Origin: Asaia siamensis
Lineage (GTDB): Bacteria > Pseudomonadota > Alphaproteobacteria > Acetobacterales > Acetobacteraceae
DNA length: 64,000 nt
Reading direction: 5' to 3'
Assembly (NCBI RefSeq): GCF_014635085.1
Contig: NZ_BMCH01000002.1
Location: 248,001-312,000, forward strand
In this document: one piece after another, positions 27,925 through 38,755 of the stretch
Position numbering within the stretch: the stretch's first letter is position 1
Layout: each line of letters opens with the position of its first letter
Made by a program: the position numbers and the translations under genes
Notes under the pieces: model-generated
Database searches by the model: none
The model's input: the letters and a program-made list of their open reading frames with translations, nothing else
Told to the model about the DNA's origin: nothing

Positions 27925-28237
27925 CGAAAAATACGGATTTTATTGCAAATAACTATATCAAAAACATAGTATTGTGAAGATATTTATTCGCATATTTTTA
28001 TATGAGCATATATCGTTAAAATAGATGTTATGGCGCATGTTCATGTGGGGTCATTTAATTTCCGCACTTCTCTTGCTCCTGACACCCGTCGATCGGAAGC
28101 ATGGCAAGTTCAGCCTGCATCCCGAATGTTTCATGAACGACGCGCATAGGCCCATGCCGGATTCATGATCTAATAAGCCGCGCCATGCCACTCTAGGTTC
28201 TCGTTGACCGTGCAGGACGGAAGAGGAGGATCAGGTC
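27925..28237. other. AT-rich intergenic region
   Basis: No gene is seen. The part next to the hypothetical gene (about 27925-28030) is strongly AT-rich, unlike the rest of the window; composition returns to normal near 28060. The decarboxylase-like gene downstream has GAGGAGGA at 28223-28230. Confidence 0.4.
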
Positions 28238-28567
28238 ATGGCTGGGAAAAACGATACGGCTCAAAAGGCTTTTGGCGATGTGGCACCGGATCTGGCGCGC
28301 TATACCGATCAGGTTCTGTTTGATGAAGTCTGGGCACGTCCCGGTTTGACGCCGCGCGAACGCTGCATGGTGACCGTCACCTGTCTGATTGCGCTTTATC
28401 GCGGCAATGAACTCGGGTTTCACCTGCGCAAGGCGCTGGATACCGGGGTCACGCAGGATGAGATCATCGAAATCATCACGCATCTCGCTTTTTATTCCGG
28501 CTGGCCCACTGCCTCTTCTGCGCTCGCTATTGCACGGCAGGTTTTTACAGATAGCAGGGAATCCTGA
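28238..28567 (+). CDS. Carboxymuconolactone decarboxylase-family protein
   Basis: 109 residues of the all-helical CMD/AhpD-like fold: [40 protein letters not shown] and [20 protein letters not shown]. The Cys-x-x-Cys of the peroxidase branch is absent, but Glu and His of the lactone-type site are present. It lies two bases before a short-chain dehydrogenase gene and such pairs are common in AhpD-like redox operons. GAGGAGGA precedes the start. Confidence 0.88.
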   Translation: MAGKNDTAQKAFGDVAPDLARYTDQVLFDEVWARPGLTPRERCMVTVTCLIALYRGNELGFHLRKALDTGVTQDEIIEIITHLAFYSGWPTASSALAIARQVFTDSRES

Positions 28568-28569
28568 TC

Positions 28570-29310
28570 ATGACCCAGAATATTGCCGGAAAAGTTGTTG
28601 TCATTACCGGGGCGAGCAGCGGTCTTGGAGAGGCTGTAGCGCGCCGTCTGGTTGAGGAAGGCGCAAAGATCGTGATCGGGGCACGCCGCATGGATCGGCT
28701 GGAGGCTCTGGCAGACTCTCTGGGTCTCGATCGCGCTGCACTCGTCAGGACAGATGTCAGTCAGGCCGATCAGGTGCAGGCGCTCGTCGATCAGGCGATC
28801 AGTCTTCATGGCCGTGTCGATGTGCTGATCAATAATGCCGGGCTCATGCCATCATCGCCGCTTGAAAAGCGCGATATTGCCGCCTGGGATGCCATGATAG
28901 ATATCAATCTCAAGGGCACGCTTTATGGCATCGCCGCTGTTCTGCCGCAGATGCAGCGCCAGAAGAGTGGTCATATCATCAATGTTGCCTCCGTTGCCGG
29001 TCACAAGGTCGGGCCGGGGGGCGCTGTCTATTCGGCAACCAAAACTGCCGTGCGCGTCCTGTCTGAGGGGCTGCGTCAGGAGGTGAAGGCCTATAATATT
29101 CGCACCACCATCATTTCGCCCGGTGCCGTGGCCACCGAACTCACCGGCAGTGTCACCGATGCAGATACGGCCCAGCGCATGAAGGCGTTTTACGAGCAGG
29201 TGGCCATTCCGCCCGAGTCATTCGCCGAGACGGTGCTTTTCGCGATGAGCCAGCCCGAAGCAGTGGATATCAACGAGATCCTGTTCCGCCCGACAGCTCA
29301 GGAATACTGA
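28570..29310 (+). CDS. Short-chain dehydrogenase/reductase
   Basis: 246 residues of the classical SDR family: cofactor motif [18 protein letters not shown], structural NNAG, and the catalytic Ser, Tyr and Lys in [20 protein letters not shown] followed by K (YSATK). It has the DXXD-type NADP preference marker (GARRMDRL). It is coupled to the CMD-family gene by a 2-base gap. Substrate unknown; related proteins reduce small ketones or oxidise alcohols. Confidence 0.93.
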   Translation: MTQNIAGKVVVITGASSGLGEAVARRLVEEGAKIVIGARRMDRLEALADSLGLDRAALVRTDVSQADQVQALVDQAISLHGRVDVLINNAGLMPSSPLEKRDIAAWDAMIDINLKGTLYGIAAVLPQMQRQKSGHIINVASVAGHKVGPGGAVYSATKTAVRVLSEGLRQEVKAYNIRTTIISPGAVATELTGSVTDADTAQRMKAFYEQVAIPPESFAETVLFAMSQPEAVDINEILFRPTAQEY

Positions 29311-29341
29311 CCACACTCTCGTCGCGCGCTGGTCCGGAAAA

Positions 29342-30235
29342 TCAGCCGCGATAACGCAATGCTTCTACGACCAGCCTGAAGGCTGCAGAGGCATTGCGAC
29401 GGCTCGGGTAGTAGAGATGATAACCGGGAAAGGGCGGGCACCAGTCCTCCAGCACCCGGATCAACCGACCGGCCTGTACGTGCTCGTTCATCTGGTCTTC
29501 CATCACGCAGGCCAGACCGAAACCGTCCAGGGCTGCCTGACGCACCATTGAGGCGCTGTTGAAGGTCAACTGGCCTTCAACGCGTACACGCAGGGCGCGC
29601 CGGCCGTTTTCGAGTTCCCACGCATAGACACCCCCCGAGCTGCGCATACGCAGGTTGATGCAGCGATGCTGTGCCAGATCCTGAGGGCGTAGCGGTTTCG
29701 GGTTGCTGGCGAAATACTCGGGTGACCCTACGACAGCCATACGCAGGGGCGGCCCGATGGGAACGGCAATCATGTCGCGGGCAATGGTTTCTTCCAGCCT
29801 CACACCCGCATCGAAGCGATCGGCCACGATGTCGGTCAGGCCGGAATCGAGCGATAATTCGACATGGATATCGGGGTGCGCAGGCAGAAGCCTCTTGAGC
29901 TTTGGCCAGAGCAGGCTGGTGGCGGCATGTTCCGAGGTCGTGATACGCACCGTACCCGAGGGTTTTTCGGATAATTCGCTTAATGAGGCGATTTCCTCGG
30001 CGATGCTGTTCAGGGCAGGGGCGAGGGTCTGAAGCAGGCGTTCTCCTGCTTCTGTTGCCGAGACGCGCCGTGTGGTGCGCGTCAGCAGGCGCACGCCCAG
30101 GCGCGTTTCAAGCCGTCTGACAGTATGGCTCAGAGCCGATTGTGAGGTGCCCAGCCTGGCGGCGGCACGGGTAAAGCTCTGCTCTTCGGCTACGGCCAAA
30201 AAGGCGTTGAGATCGACCAGTTCGTCGCGTTGCAT
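29342..30235 (-). CDS. LysR-family transcriptional regulator
   Basis: 297 residues with a standard LysR HTH (LNAFLAVAEEQSFTRAAARL and GTSQSALSHTVRRLETRLGV) and effector domain. It is of the group that often controls adjacent SDR, cupin and aldo-keto reductase genes. It diverges from the cupin gene and converges on the SDR gene, so it may control both. Its own TATAAT lies near 30264-30269 on the minus strand. Start ATG 30235; an out-of-frame ATG follows at 30239. Confidence 0.93.
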   Translation of the reverse strand: MQRDELVDLNAFLAVAEEQSFTRAAARLGTSQSALSHTVRRLETRLGVRLLTRTTRRVSATEAGERLLQTLAPALNSIAEEIASLSELSEKPSGTVRITTSEHAATSLLWPKLKRLLPAHPDIHVELSLDSGLTDIVADRFDAGVRLEETIARDMIAVPIGPPLRMAVVGSPEYFASNPKPLRPQDLAQHRCINLRMRSSGGVYAWELENGRRALRVRVEGQLTFNSASMVRQAALDGFGLACVMEDQMNEHVQAGRLIRVLEDWCPPFPGYHLYYPSRRNASAAFRLVVEALRYRG

Positions 30236-30361
30236 TCATGAAGTCCCGATATAGGTTCGTGCATATTATAGCATCTAATCGCATGGGCCTGTCTGTGGTC
30301 TTCTTCACCCTGTCGACAGGACGCTCCAGTTGCGTCTTCAACCCGAACAGGGAGTTCCTTC

Positions 30362-30751
30362 ATGGAAATCAGACATCCAGGCTACGCCCCTTCTGCGCAG
30401 GGGCCTTCGGACTGGTTCACCGGAACCGTGCGTGTTGATTCTCCTTTTGCAGGCAGCGGCGCTCTGGCTTGCGCCACGGTAACCTTCGAAGCTGGCGCCC
30501 GCACGGCCTGGCATAGCCACCCTCTGGGCCAGACCATTCTGATCACGTCAGGGCTTGGCTGGGTGCAGCGCGATGGCGGGCCGGTCGAGCAGGTTCAGGC
30601 GGGTGATTCTGTCTGGTTCGAACCGGGTGAGAAACACTGGCATGGTGCGTCTGCCAGTTGCGCGATGACCCATATCGCCATCACCGAAACGCTGGATGGC
30701 AAATCTACCGAGTGGATGGAGAAGGTGAGCGACGACCAGTATCGCCGGTAA
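30362..30751 (+). CDS. Cupin-domain protein
   Basis: 129 residues forming one cupin barrel. Metal-binding motif 1 is FEAGARTAWHSHPLGQTILI (with HxH then Gln/Glu), and motif 2 is DSVWFEPGEKHWHGASA. It resembles small cupins of the hydroxynitrile lyase/quinone-type group that accompany AKR and SDR genes. AGGGAG precedes the start at 30362. It is followed by the aldo/keto reductase gene after 39 bases, and the two are probably co-transcribed under the divergent LysR regulator. Confidence 0.88.
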   Translation: MEIRHPGYAPSAQGPSDWFTGTVRVDSPFAGSGALACATVTFEAGARTAWHSHPLGQTILITSGLGWVQRDGGPVEQVQAGDSVWFEPGEKHWHGASASCAMTHIAITETLDGKSTEWMEKVSDDQYRR

Positions 30752-30757
30752 GCCTGA

Positions 30758-32151
<1,394 letters not shown>

Positions 32152-32251
32152 GGTTCCCATCTGGTGCCCAGGGCACAAAAAAGTGCCGGATTGCGTTTTG
32201 TATCCATGGCGCCCAGCTTCGGAAACAGGAAATGGATTTTCGGAGGGGGTC

Positions 32252-33316
32252 ATGACCCACAAGGCTCTTGTTATCGGTGCAACCGGCATGGTTGGCCAGA
32301 ATCTGGCCAATCGCCTGGTTGCCGAAGGCTGGACTGTTTATGGTCTGGCGCGTCGCGTCGAAGCGCTGCCCTCGGCTGTGCTTCCCATCAAGGCTGACAC
32401 GCTTGACCCCGCCGCCTTGCGAGACGCGCTTGCAGACGTCGCACCGAGCCATGTGTTCTTTACTACCTGGACGCGCCGCGCAACCGAGCGCGAGAACTGC
32501 ATCGCCAATAGCGCGATGCTGCGTAATGTCTTCGAAGCGCTGCCGCATCCTGAGCAGATCGTTCATGCGGCGCTCGTCACCGGGCTCAAGCATTATCTCG
32601 GGCCGTTTGAGGCCTATGGCAAAGGCGTGCTGCCGCAGACGCCATTTCGCGAGACATTGCCCCGTCTCGACATCGAGAATTTCTATTATGCCCAGGAAGA
32701 TGTCCTGTTCGAGGCGGCAGAGAAGTACGGTTTTTCATGGAGCGTCCATCGCCCACATACAATCATCGGTCATGCCATTGGCAATCTGATGAATATGGGC
32801 ACCACGCTTGCGGTCTATGCATCGCTTTGCCGCGAGACAGGTCTTCCATTTGTTTTCCCCGGCTCGCCCGTTCAGTGGTCAGGTCTGACCGATGTTACTG
32901 ATGCGCGCCAGCTTGCCCGACAGATCCATTGGGCGGCCACGAACCCGGCGGGGCGGAACGAGGCCTTCAATATCGTCAATGGCGATGTCTTTCGCTGGAG
33001 CGTGCTCTGGCCTGAGCTTGCTGCGTGGTTCGGTATCGAGGCAGCCCCTTATCCGGGAGAGACAGGTTCGCTCGAGACGATGCTGGCCGATAAGGGGCCC
33101 GAATGGGCGGCGCTGGCGAAAAAAGCCGGTCTTGTCGAACCTGCCTTCGATCGACTGGCCTCAGCGTGGCACACGGATGCCGATCTGGGCCGCCCGGTCG
33201 AGTGCCTCACCGATATGAGCAAGAGCCGTGAAATGGGCTTTACGGGCTATCAATCGACGAGAAGCTCATTTTTCGATCTTTTCACCCTGCTGCGCGCCCA
33301 GCATTATATTCCCTGA
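32252..33316 (+). CDS. SDR-fold NAD(P)-dependent oxidoreductase (PRISE-like)
   Basis: About 354 residues. It starts with the Rossmann motif ALVIGATGMVGQNLANRLVAE and contains FFTTWTRRATERENC, VTGLKHYLGPFEAYG and IENFYYAQEDVLFEAAEK, which match the progesterone 5-beta-reductase/iridoid synthase-like (PRISE) group that reduces enones. GGAGGGGG precedes ATG 32252; upstream frame residues overlap the divergent HxlR leader. The pairing with an HxlR regulator suggests a role in handling reactive enones or aldehydes (inference). Confidence 0.84.
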   Translation: MTHKALVIGATGMVGQNLANRLVAEGWTVYGLARRVEALPSAVLPIKADTLDPAALRDALADVAPSHVFFTTWTRRATERENCIANSAMLRNVFEALPHPEQIVHAALVTGLKHYLGPFEAYGKGVLPQTPFRETLPRLDIENFYYAQEDVLFEAAEKYGFSWSVHRPHTIIGHAIGNLMNMGTTLAVYASLCRETGLPFVFPGSPVQWSGLTDVTDARQLARQIHWAATNPAGRNEAFNIVNGDVFRWSVLWPELAAWFGIEAAPYPGETGSLETMLADKGPEWAALAKKAGLVEPAFDRLASAWHTDADLGRPVECLTDMSKSREMGFTGYQSTRSSFFDLFTLLRAQHYIP

Positions 33317-33809
33317 AACGCGACGTCCACTCCGACCTCAGGCGAGCGAAAGGCAGCGGCTCAGTTGTAACCAGTCGCCTGCGGTCGATGGTCAGCCCAT
33401 TGTGTTGGCGTCCAGCATGGTAAAGAGGGCGGAGAAAGGAGGCTCCGTGGGCTGAATTGCTGATCTGCCTGACGCTGCGCGTGCCCCCTTGTTGTGTGTG
33501 TTTGAACGTCGGTTATCCGTATTGCGAAGACACGGAGATGAGTCAACGGCGGCTTCTAATAACTGGGGCAGTGTATTTAATGTAAAAACAGATTTGTTCG
33601 CCTAAAATTAGACTATTATTTATTTTATAGCGTGTTTATATTGCCGCAATATATGAATAACATCATAAATATTAATTATTATTAAACAATAAAATATAGT
33701 TCGAGTGATATATTAATCGTATCAAAGTCTCAATGCGCAAATGTGAATATCTGTCCGCAAAAGTGAATGCTAACTGTCGGTAAGGACTGACAGATTGCAT
33801 GAGCGGAAA
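33317..33809. other. AT-rich intergenic region
   Basis: No gene is seen. From about 33540 to 33730 it is strongly AT-rich (long A and T runs), unlike the surrounding DNA, and it leads into the immunity-like gene. No transposase or integrase is present nearby. Confidence 0.4.
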
Positions 33810-35114
33810 ATGAACGAATTTACCAGACTGATCTCTGTCAAGAGGGACTCGCTGGGCAGAGGATCTGTATTCAGGTTTCCGGCAAAGTACCCTTACGAGA
33901 GTACGGTAGATTTTATGATTTACGAATGCGAAGACAGTAAGAGTGGATACGGTCTCATGGTCATGACAGGCTACAAGGCTGGCTGTGTAGCGCAATTACT
34001 TCCTAGTGAGTGTCTATACTCTGATTGTACGATTAGCGTGGATTGGATTATCAAAAATTGGAATCACTGGATTTACATGGATTGTCCAGTAAGCCAGGTT
34101 TTGTTCCTTGAAGGGTATAGCGCAGAGGCTCCAACGCTGTCAGGCCTGACAAAAGAAGCCATTGCAAAACTATGGAGGTGGGTTTTCAGGTGCGGGATTG
34201 GCGCGGCTTGTATCAAAAATATATGTCAATACCCGCTTGATCATGAAAAGGGCGTCCTTCGCTCCGTCAAACGTCTGGCGCTCAGCCTCATCACTTTTCC
34301 CGGCTATCTGTTTAATCGGCTATTTCACCGCGCAGGTCAGTCCGGAGGTAGCAAGAACAGTAAATATGAGCTGCTGGAAAGCTGTGTGATCGAGACACAC
34401 GATGGGCGGCCGCTACGGCGCATTCGAGCAATATCTGACATCACTGCGATTGGCGTCAAGGCTGGTGATCTGGGAGGATATATAGAGGGTGAGCACAATC
34501 TGGAGGTTTCTGGCGAGAGCTGGATATCAGGGCAGGCTCAGGTTTTCGGGAATGCCAGCGTTTCAGACAACGCACAGGTTTTCGGTCAGGCGCGAGTATA
34601 TGATGACGCTCGTATCTACAATCATGCGCAGGTGTTCGGTAACGCTCGGGTTTCGGGTGATGCGGCGGTTTCCGGTTGTGGTCGGGTATATGGCAACGCT
34701 CGGGTTTGTGGCAGCGCGGAGATTTTAAGCAGCGCGCAGGTCGCAGGCGATGCGTTTATCCACGGAGAGGCGATGATCTTCGGCAAAGCGTTTATATTCG
34801 GTGATGCAGTGATCCGAGGAAATGCAACTGTCTCCGGCGATGCGCGAATTTGCGGGGACGCCAAGATTTTCGGCGATGCGGAGATTTCGGTGGATGCGAG
34901 GATCGAGAAGGGATGTCACATCGGATGGTTCAGCATCGTGGGGCCAAACAACGATACCATAACGTGGTATCGGTCCTCCAAAGGTATAAACATAAAAAAA
35001 TCGGATTTCGATGGAACATTGGAAGAGTTCTATTTGGGTATTGATGGTAAAGATAACTCACGTGAGTATAAATATCTTATAGAATTCGTAAAAACGAGAT
35101 CTAATTCGTTTTAA
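33810..35114 (+). CDS. Imm45-like immunity domain fused to a left-handed beta-helix (hexapeptide-repeat) domain
   Basis: 434 residues in lower-GC DNA. Residues about 10-105 (RGSVFRFPAKYPYESTVDF, MVMTGYKAG, then WIIKNWNHWIYMD) resemble the Imm45 family of polymorphic-toxin immunity proteins as I know it. Residues about 115-180 are a linker with a hydrophobic stretch. Residues 185-230 (RRIRAISDI, VKAGDLGGYIE) plus about 22 hexapeptide-like turns at 236-366 form a left-handed beta-helix of the type common in phage and prophage proteins, ending in NDTITWYRSSKG and GTLEEF. I have not met this fusion before. Start ATG 33810 is used; a TTG lies 15 bases upstream. No toxin gene adjoins it. Function unknown. 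Confidence 0.72.
   Translation: MNEFTRLISVKRDSLGRGSVFRFPAKYPYESTVDFMIYECEDSKSGYGLMVMTGYKAGCVAQLLPSECLYSDCTISVDWIIKNWNHWIYMDCPVSQVLFLEGYSAEAPTLSGLTKEAIAKLWRWVFRCGIGAACIKNICQYPLDHEKGVLRSVKRLALSLITFPGYLFNRLFHRAGQSGGSKNSKYELLESCVIETHDGRPLRRIRAISDITAIGVKAGDLGGYIEGEHNLEVSGESWISGQAQVFGNASVSDNAQVFGQARVYDDARIYNHAQVFGNARVSGDAAVSGCGRVYGNARVCGSAEILSSAQVAGDAFIHGEAMIFGKAFIFGDAVIRGNATVSGDARICGDAKIFGDAEISVDARIEKGCHIGWFSIVGPNNDTITWYRSSKGINIKKSDFDGTLEEFYLGIDGKDNSREYKYLIEFVKTRSNSF
34515..34907 (+). repeat. Degenerate 18-base tandem repeats coding for hexapeptide turns
   Basis: About 22 units of the pattern Gly-x-Ala-x-Val/Ile-x/Phe, such as SGQAQVFGNASVS and GDAVIRGNATVS, encoded by units near 18 bases. The units are diverged at the DNA level; the register is set by recurring GCx codons for Ala and GGx for Gly. 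Confidence 0.7.
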
Positions 35115-35190
35115 ATAAACAATCTTTATTTATATAGTATAATTGCGATTATGCAGTAAATATTTTCACCATCGAACGGTATTCCGGTTT

Positions 35191-36399
35191 TTATGCAGTG
35201 ATGAGGCTGGAGAGCGGTTCTACCGGGGCATCGGGAAAGACTTTTCTGAGGGCGCTGCGGGGCATCTTCAAATGGGTGCAGAGCACCCCGGCGATGAGGC
35301 TGCGCAGATCGGTTGTGGGGGCCAGATCACGGTTTTCGAAAAGCTGGCCGGGGCGTAATCCCGGCCAGGTGCCCGCTATACGACCACCTTTGACCGCGCC
35401 TCCTGCCAGAAAGGCGACGGCTCCCGTGCCATGATCGGTCCCTCCTGTGCCGTTCATGCGCGCCGTACGACCGAATTCCGTCATGGCTACAACCACGCTC
35501 TGTGACCAGGCCGGACCGAGGCTGGTTTTCAGGGCGTCGATCCCTTCATCCAGTCGTGTCAGCGGGGCTTTCAGAGCGCCGATCTGACCGGCATGGCTGT
35601 CCCACCCGCCGAGTTCGAGAGCCGCAACACGCGGGCCATCTGCCCGCGCCAGCATGAGCCCCGCCGCCGAGGCCAGGCGGGTGAAAGCATCGATTTTCCG
35701 GTCCGAGCCAGAGAACGGCGTCGGGGCGATATCGTCGGAGTAGCCGCGCGCTTGCAGGCCCTTGCGTAATCCGGGGCCGATCTGGGGATCATGAGCATTG
35801 AGCTGGGCAATGGCGTGATAAAGATCAGCCGTCGGGTGCTGGCTCCCCGCCGGGGCATAGCTGCCGATAGAGGCAGGACCGCGCAAAAGCAGGGGCACGT
35901 CGAGGCCAAGGGCAAGGGCAAAGCCGTCAGGACGCGTCTCTCTGCTTGAGATGCTCTGACCTGGGAGGGCGGAAACGGCCCGGTTGAGCCAGCCACTATC
36001 GAGGCGGTGACTGGCGCCGCTTTCGAGATAATCCTGCGCGTCGAAATGGGAGCGTGTGCGATAGGGCGCTGCCACCGCATGGACCGGCAGCATCTGGCCC
36101 TGCACATAGAGTTGGTGCAGTCCTGCAAGGGCCGGGTGCAGCCCGAAAAATCCGCCCAGATCCAGAAGCCCGCCGTCACGCCCCGGCTCGGGCAGGAGCA
36201 GGTCGCGGCGCAGCGCCACCAGTCCGGAATCGCCATAAGGGGTGACGGCGGCCATGCCATCCAGCGCGCCACGAAGAAGGATGACGACCAGACGCGGGTC
36301 CTGCGCGCCCGAAGACGGCGCAGCGAGAGCGAGGGAGGCCCGGCCAAGTGACCAGCTTGCAGTGAGCCCGAGCAGGGCAGAACGACGGGAGAGTCTCAT
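35191..36399 (-). CDS. DUF1501 secreted protein (twin-arginine signal)
   Basis: 402 residues starting with a twin-arginine type signal (SRRSALLGLTASWSLGRASLAL). The body has VVILLRGALDGMAAVTPYGD, the GGWDSH motif and VVAMTEFGRTARMNGTGGTD followed by HGTG, typical of DUF1501, a sulfatase/phosphatase-superfamily-like fold with no assigned role. It follows the DUF1800 gene by 3 bases; the two families are regularly neighbours. It is exported folded by the Tat system, probably to the periplasm. Confidence 0.88.
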   Translation of the reverse strand: MRLSRRSALLGLTASWSLGRASLALAAPSSGAQDPRLVVILLRGALDGMAAVTPYGDSGLVALRRDLLLPEPGRDGGLLDLGGFFGLHPALAGLHQLYVQGQMLPVHAVAAPYRTRSHFDAQDYLESGASHRLDSGWLNRAVSALPGQSISSRETRPDGFALALGLDVPLLLRGPASIGSYAPAGSQHPTADLYHAIAQLNAHDPQIGPGLRKGLQARGYSDDIAPTPFSGSDRKIDAFTRLASAAGLMLARADGPRVAALELGGWDSHAGQIGALKAPLTRLDEGIDALKTSLGPAWSQSVVVAMTEFGRTARMNGTGGTDHGTGAVAFLAGGAVKGGRIAGTWPGLRPGQLFENRDLAPTTDLRSLIAGVLCTHLKMPRSALRKVFPDAPVEPLSSLITA

Positions 36400-36402
36400 G
36401 AC

Positions 36403-37719
36403 CTAGCGCCTCTGGAATTCGGGGGAGGAAAACAAAAGGGTCAGGGCATCCTGACGACTGCCTGCACGGTGCAAGGCCAGTTGGGTTTCCGGGCGCAGCG
36501 AACCACCGAGTGCGGCATGGGCAATTGCCATAGGATCGCGATCACGCAGCGTGGCGGCATAGCGATAGGCCCAATCCGTTCGGGCCAGCAGATCGGCCGG
36601 GGCCGACCATTCTGCCGCAGCGTCGCTCCAGCCATTAGGCATGGGGGCGGTCCAGAGGGGCTGGCCCAGAGCTGCGCAGCCGCTAACCAGAATGCGGGTG
36701 GGGTTGTGAGGCGCGTCGGGTAGCATAGCCTCGGGCGTTGCTCCCGAAGCGCGCAGAACCGCCACGACAAACTCCATGGGAGAACGCAGCTTGCCCATGG
36801 TTGCACCGGGTGCGGCAGCGCCGGGAAGGTCGATCAGAGCCAGAGAGGCGGCGCGCAGACTGCCCTGTGTTTGGTGCAGCGCGTCGAACACAGGGGCGAC
36901 CTGAGTGGCTGAGGGCGTGTCTGTCAGGAAATGCCTGACCATTTGCGTCGCGATATGGCGGTAAGTAACCGGATGGGTGCCCAGAAAATCCAGTGCTGCG
37001 AGACCGCCTTCCTCTCCTTGCGGGAAGCGTTGACCAAGGAGCATTTTTTCGCCGGGCTGATGTGCGCGCGGAGCAAAATGGAACCCAGGGCGCTCGGCCT
37101 TCATATCGACGCCCCATCCGGTCAGGATCGCAGCGAAAGACGTGACATCGCTCTGGCTGTAGCCCGCAGCGGGCGAGACTGTGTGCAGTTCGAGACATTC
37201 GCGGGCCAGATTTTCATTCAGACCGCGATGCTGGCGCAGCCCTGCCGGGCTATCGGGCCCGACCGAGCCGGTATTATCCAGATAGAGCAGCATGGCCGGG
37301 TGGCGCATGACCGCCATGAGCAGATCGACAAAGCGCCCTGTCACGTGAGGTCTGATGGCCTCGCGCATATAGGCACCCACTACGCCCTTCACGCGGACCT
37401 GTTTCTGGCTGACCGTGAAATGATTGAACCAGAACCAAGCCAGTCGGTCTCGAAAGGGCTGCTCTGTGGAGAGAAGCGCCGCGCTCTGGGTTGCAAGTTC
37501 GGCCTGGAGAATGGGTTTGACCAGAGGGTTGCCGCGCAGTTTGTTCTCGCGCTGCGTGCGCAGGGCAATCAGCCCATCGGCGCAATCACCTACTCCGGTG
37601 AAGCGGGTCAGATCGTCAGGGCCGAGCTGCGCCGCCAGCCAGTCCCGCCATGGCGTTGTGCGTGTTTCGCCGGGGCGTGCGCCCCAGCCGAAGCGGTTTT
37701 CGACCTGAATGCCTTGCAT
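36403..37719 (-). CDS. DUF1800 protein
   Basis: 438 residues of the DUF1800 family, with HFTVSQKQVRVKGVVGAYMREA, CLELHTVS and TGWGVDM in the usual order; many copies have FWSNHF-like helices, here FWFNHFTVS. It is the partner of the DUF1501 protein that follows and has no signal peptide that I can see at the chosen start (ATG 37719, with GGAGG 5 bases upstream). Function is unknown; some pairs are linked to surface or storage structures in the literature but nothing here decides. Confidence 0.87.
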   Translation of the reverse strand: MQGIQVENRFGWGARPGETRTTPWRDWLAAQLGPDDLTRFTGVGDCADGLIALRTQRENKLRGNPLVKPILQAELATQSAALLSTEQPFRDRLAWFWFNHFTVSQKQVRVKGVVGAYMREAIRPHVTGRFVDLLMAVMRHPAMLLYLDNTGSVGPDSPAGLRQHRGLNENLARECLELHTVSPAAGYSQSDVTSFAAILTGWGVDMKAERPGFHFAPRAHQPGEKMLLGQRFPQGEEGGLAALDFLGTHPVTYRHIATQMVRHFLTDTPSATQVAPVFDALHQTQGSLRAASLALIDLPGAAAPGATMGKLRSPMEFVVAVLRASGATPEAMLPDAPHNPTRILVSGCAALGQPLWTAPMPNGWSDAAAEWSAPADLLARTDWAYRYAATLRDRDPMAIAHAALGGSLRPETQLALHRAGSRQDALTLLFSSPEFQRR

Positions 37720-37936
37720 GAGGCCTCCGTGAGGGCGTCTTCACGTAAGAATTGATTATGTCAAACCATGTTGGGATTTATGGCGTGTTTTATGGCGAAA
37801 AGACAGCGATGATGTGACGCTGCGATGCAGCCGGATGTTTGCCTGTTACGCCCTGTCTGGGGCCGCCCTGTTTTCAAAAGCCGTCCGAGCCGCTATGGCT
37901 CAGCACGGCACCCGGAAACGATGATGGAGGAATGAC

Positions 37937-38566
37937 ATGACGACCGTAGCAAGACGTGGCGTCTGTCTCGTTATTTCCGCGCCTTCGGGGGCGGGTAAAT
38001 CCACCATTGCCAACGCCCTGCGCGCCGGGGATTCCAGCCTCGCGCATTCCGTCTCGGTCACGACCCGTGCCCCGCGCCCCGGTGAGAAGGAGGGGGTGCA
38101 TTATTACTTCCGCTCGCTGGAAGAATTCCGGGCCATGGCAGAAAACGGCGAGTTGCTTGAATGGGCCGAAGTCTTCGGGCGCGGCTACGGCACGCCGCGC
38201 GCGCCGGTCGAGGCAGCGCTGGCCAGCGGGCGCGACATGGTGTTCGATATCGACTGGCAGGGTCATCGCCTGTTGCGCGATGCGCTGCCCGATGATGTCG
38301 TGAGCCTGTTTGTTCTGCCGCCTTCGATGAAGGAGCTGGATCGTCGCCTGCGTTCACGGGCCTCTGACGATGCGGCTGAAATCGACAAGCGCATGGGAGC
38401 GGCTCTGGCCGAGATCTCGCATTGGAGCGAGTTCGACCATGTGATCATCAATGAGGAACTCGATCGCGCGGTACGTGAGGCGCAGGCGATCCTCGTTGCA
38501 GCCCGGCTGCGCACCAGACGCCAGCATGGTCTGGCTGCGCTGATGAGGGAATACGAGGCGCATTGA
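37937..38566 (+). CDS. gmk: Guanylate kinase
   Basis: 209 residues: P-loop SAPSGAGKSTIANALRAGD, substrate region VTTRAPRPGEKEGVHYYFRS, and VFDIDWQGHRLLRDALPDD. It phosphorylates GMP to GDP in the cytoplasm. GGAGG stands just upstream of ATG 37937. It is not in the usual yicC-gmk pair in this window; its upstream neighbours are unrelated. A short hairpin (ACCGGTC/GACCGGT, 38610-38629) follows the gene but has no T-tract. Confidence 0.97.
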   Translation: MTTVARRGVCLVISAPSGAGKSTIANALRAGDSSLAHSVSVTTRAPRPGEKEGVHYYFRSLEEFRAMAENGELLEWAEVFGRGYGTPRAPVEAALASGRDMVFDIDWQGHRLLRDALPDDVVSLFVLPPSMKELDRRLRSRASDDAAEIDKRMGAALAEISHWSEFDHVIINEELDRAVREAQAILVAARLRTRRQHGLAALMREYEAH

Positions 38567-38609
38567 CGCCTCTGCCCCGGTTGAAGAATACGCCTCTGCT
38601 CGGGGAAAA

Positions 38610-38629
38610 ACCGGTCGACCGAGACCGGT
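38610..38629 (+). other. Hairpin after gmk
   Basis: ACCGGTC pairs with GACCGGT over 7 bases around GACCGA; no T-tract follows, so a terminator role is doubtful. Confidence 0.35.
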
Positions 38630-38755
38630 AATCAAAAGATGATCTGACAACACACCCAATATTGCAAATAATTCATGTTCGGGGCTGTGCCTGTATCCGT
38701 AACGCGGGTGAGGGCGCGCTTCGCCTGAGTGCAGTGCAAGGAGCATGATATCGAG

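Noticed and set aside
33317-33809. AT-rich DNA as a replication origin or phage attachment site
   Set aside because: No DnaA boxes, iterons, integrase or duplicated att sequence could be found.
38560-38610. Short direct repeat ACGCCTCTGC after gmk
   Set aside because: Only two 10-base copies in ordinary GC-rich DNA; no further copies or structure support a function.
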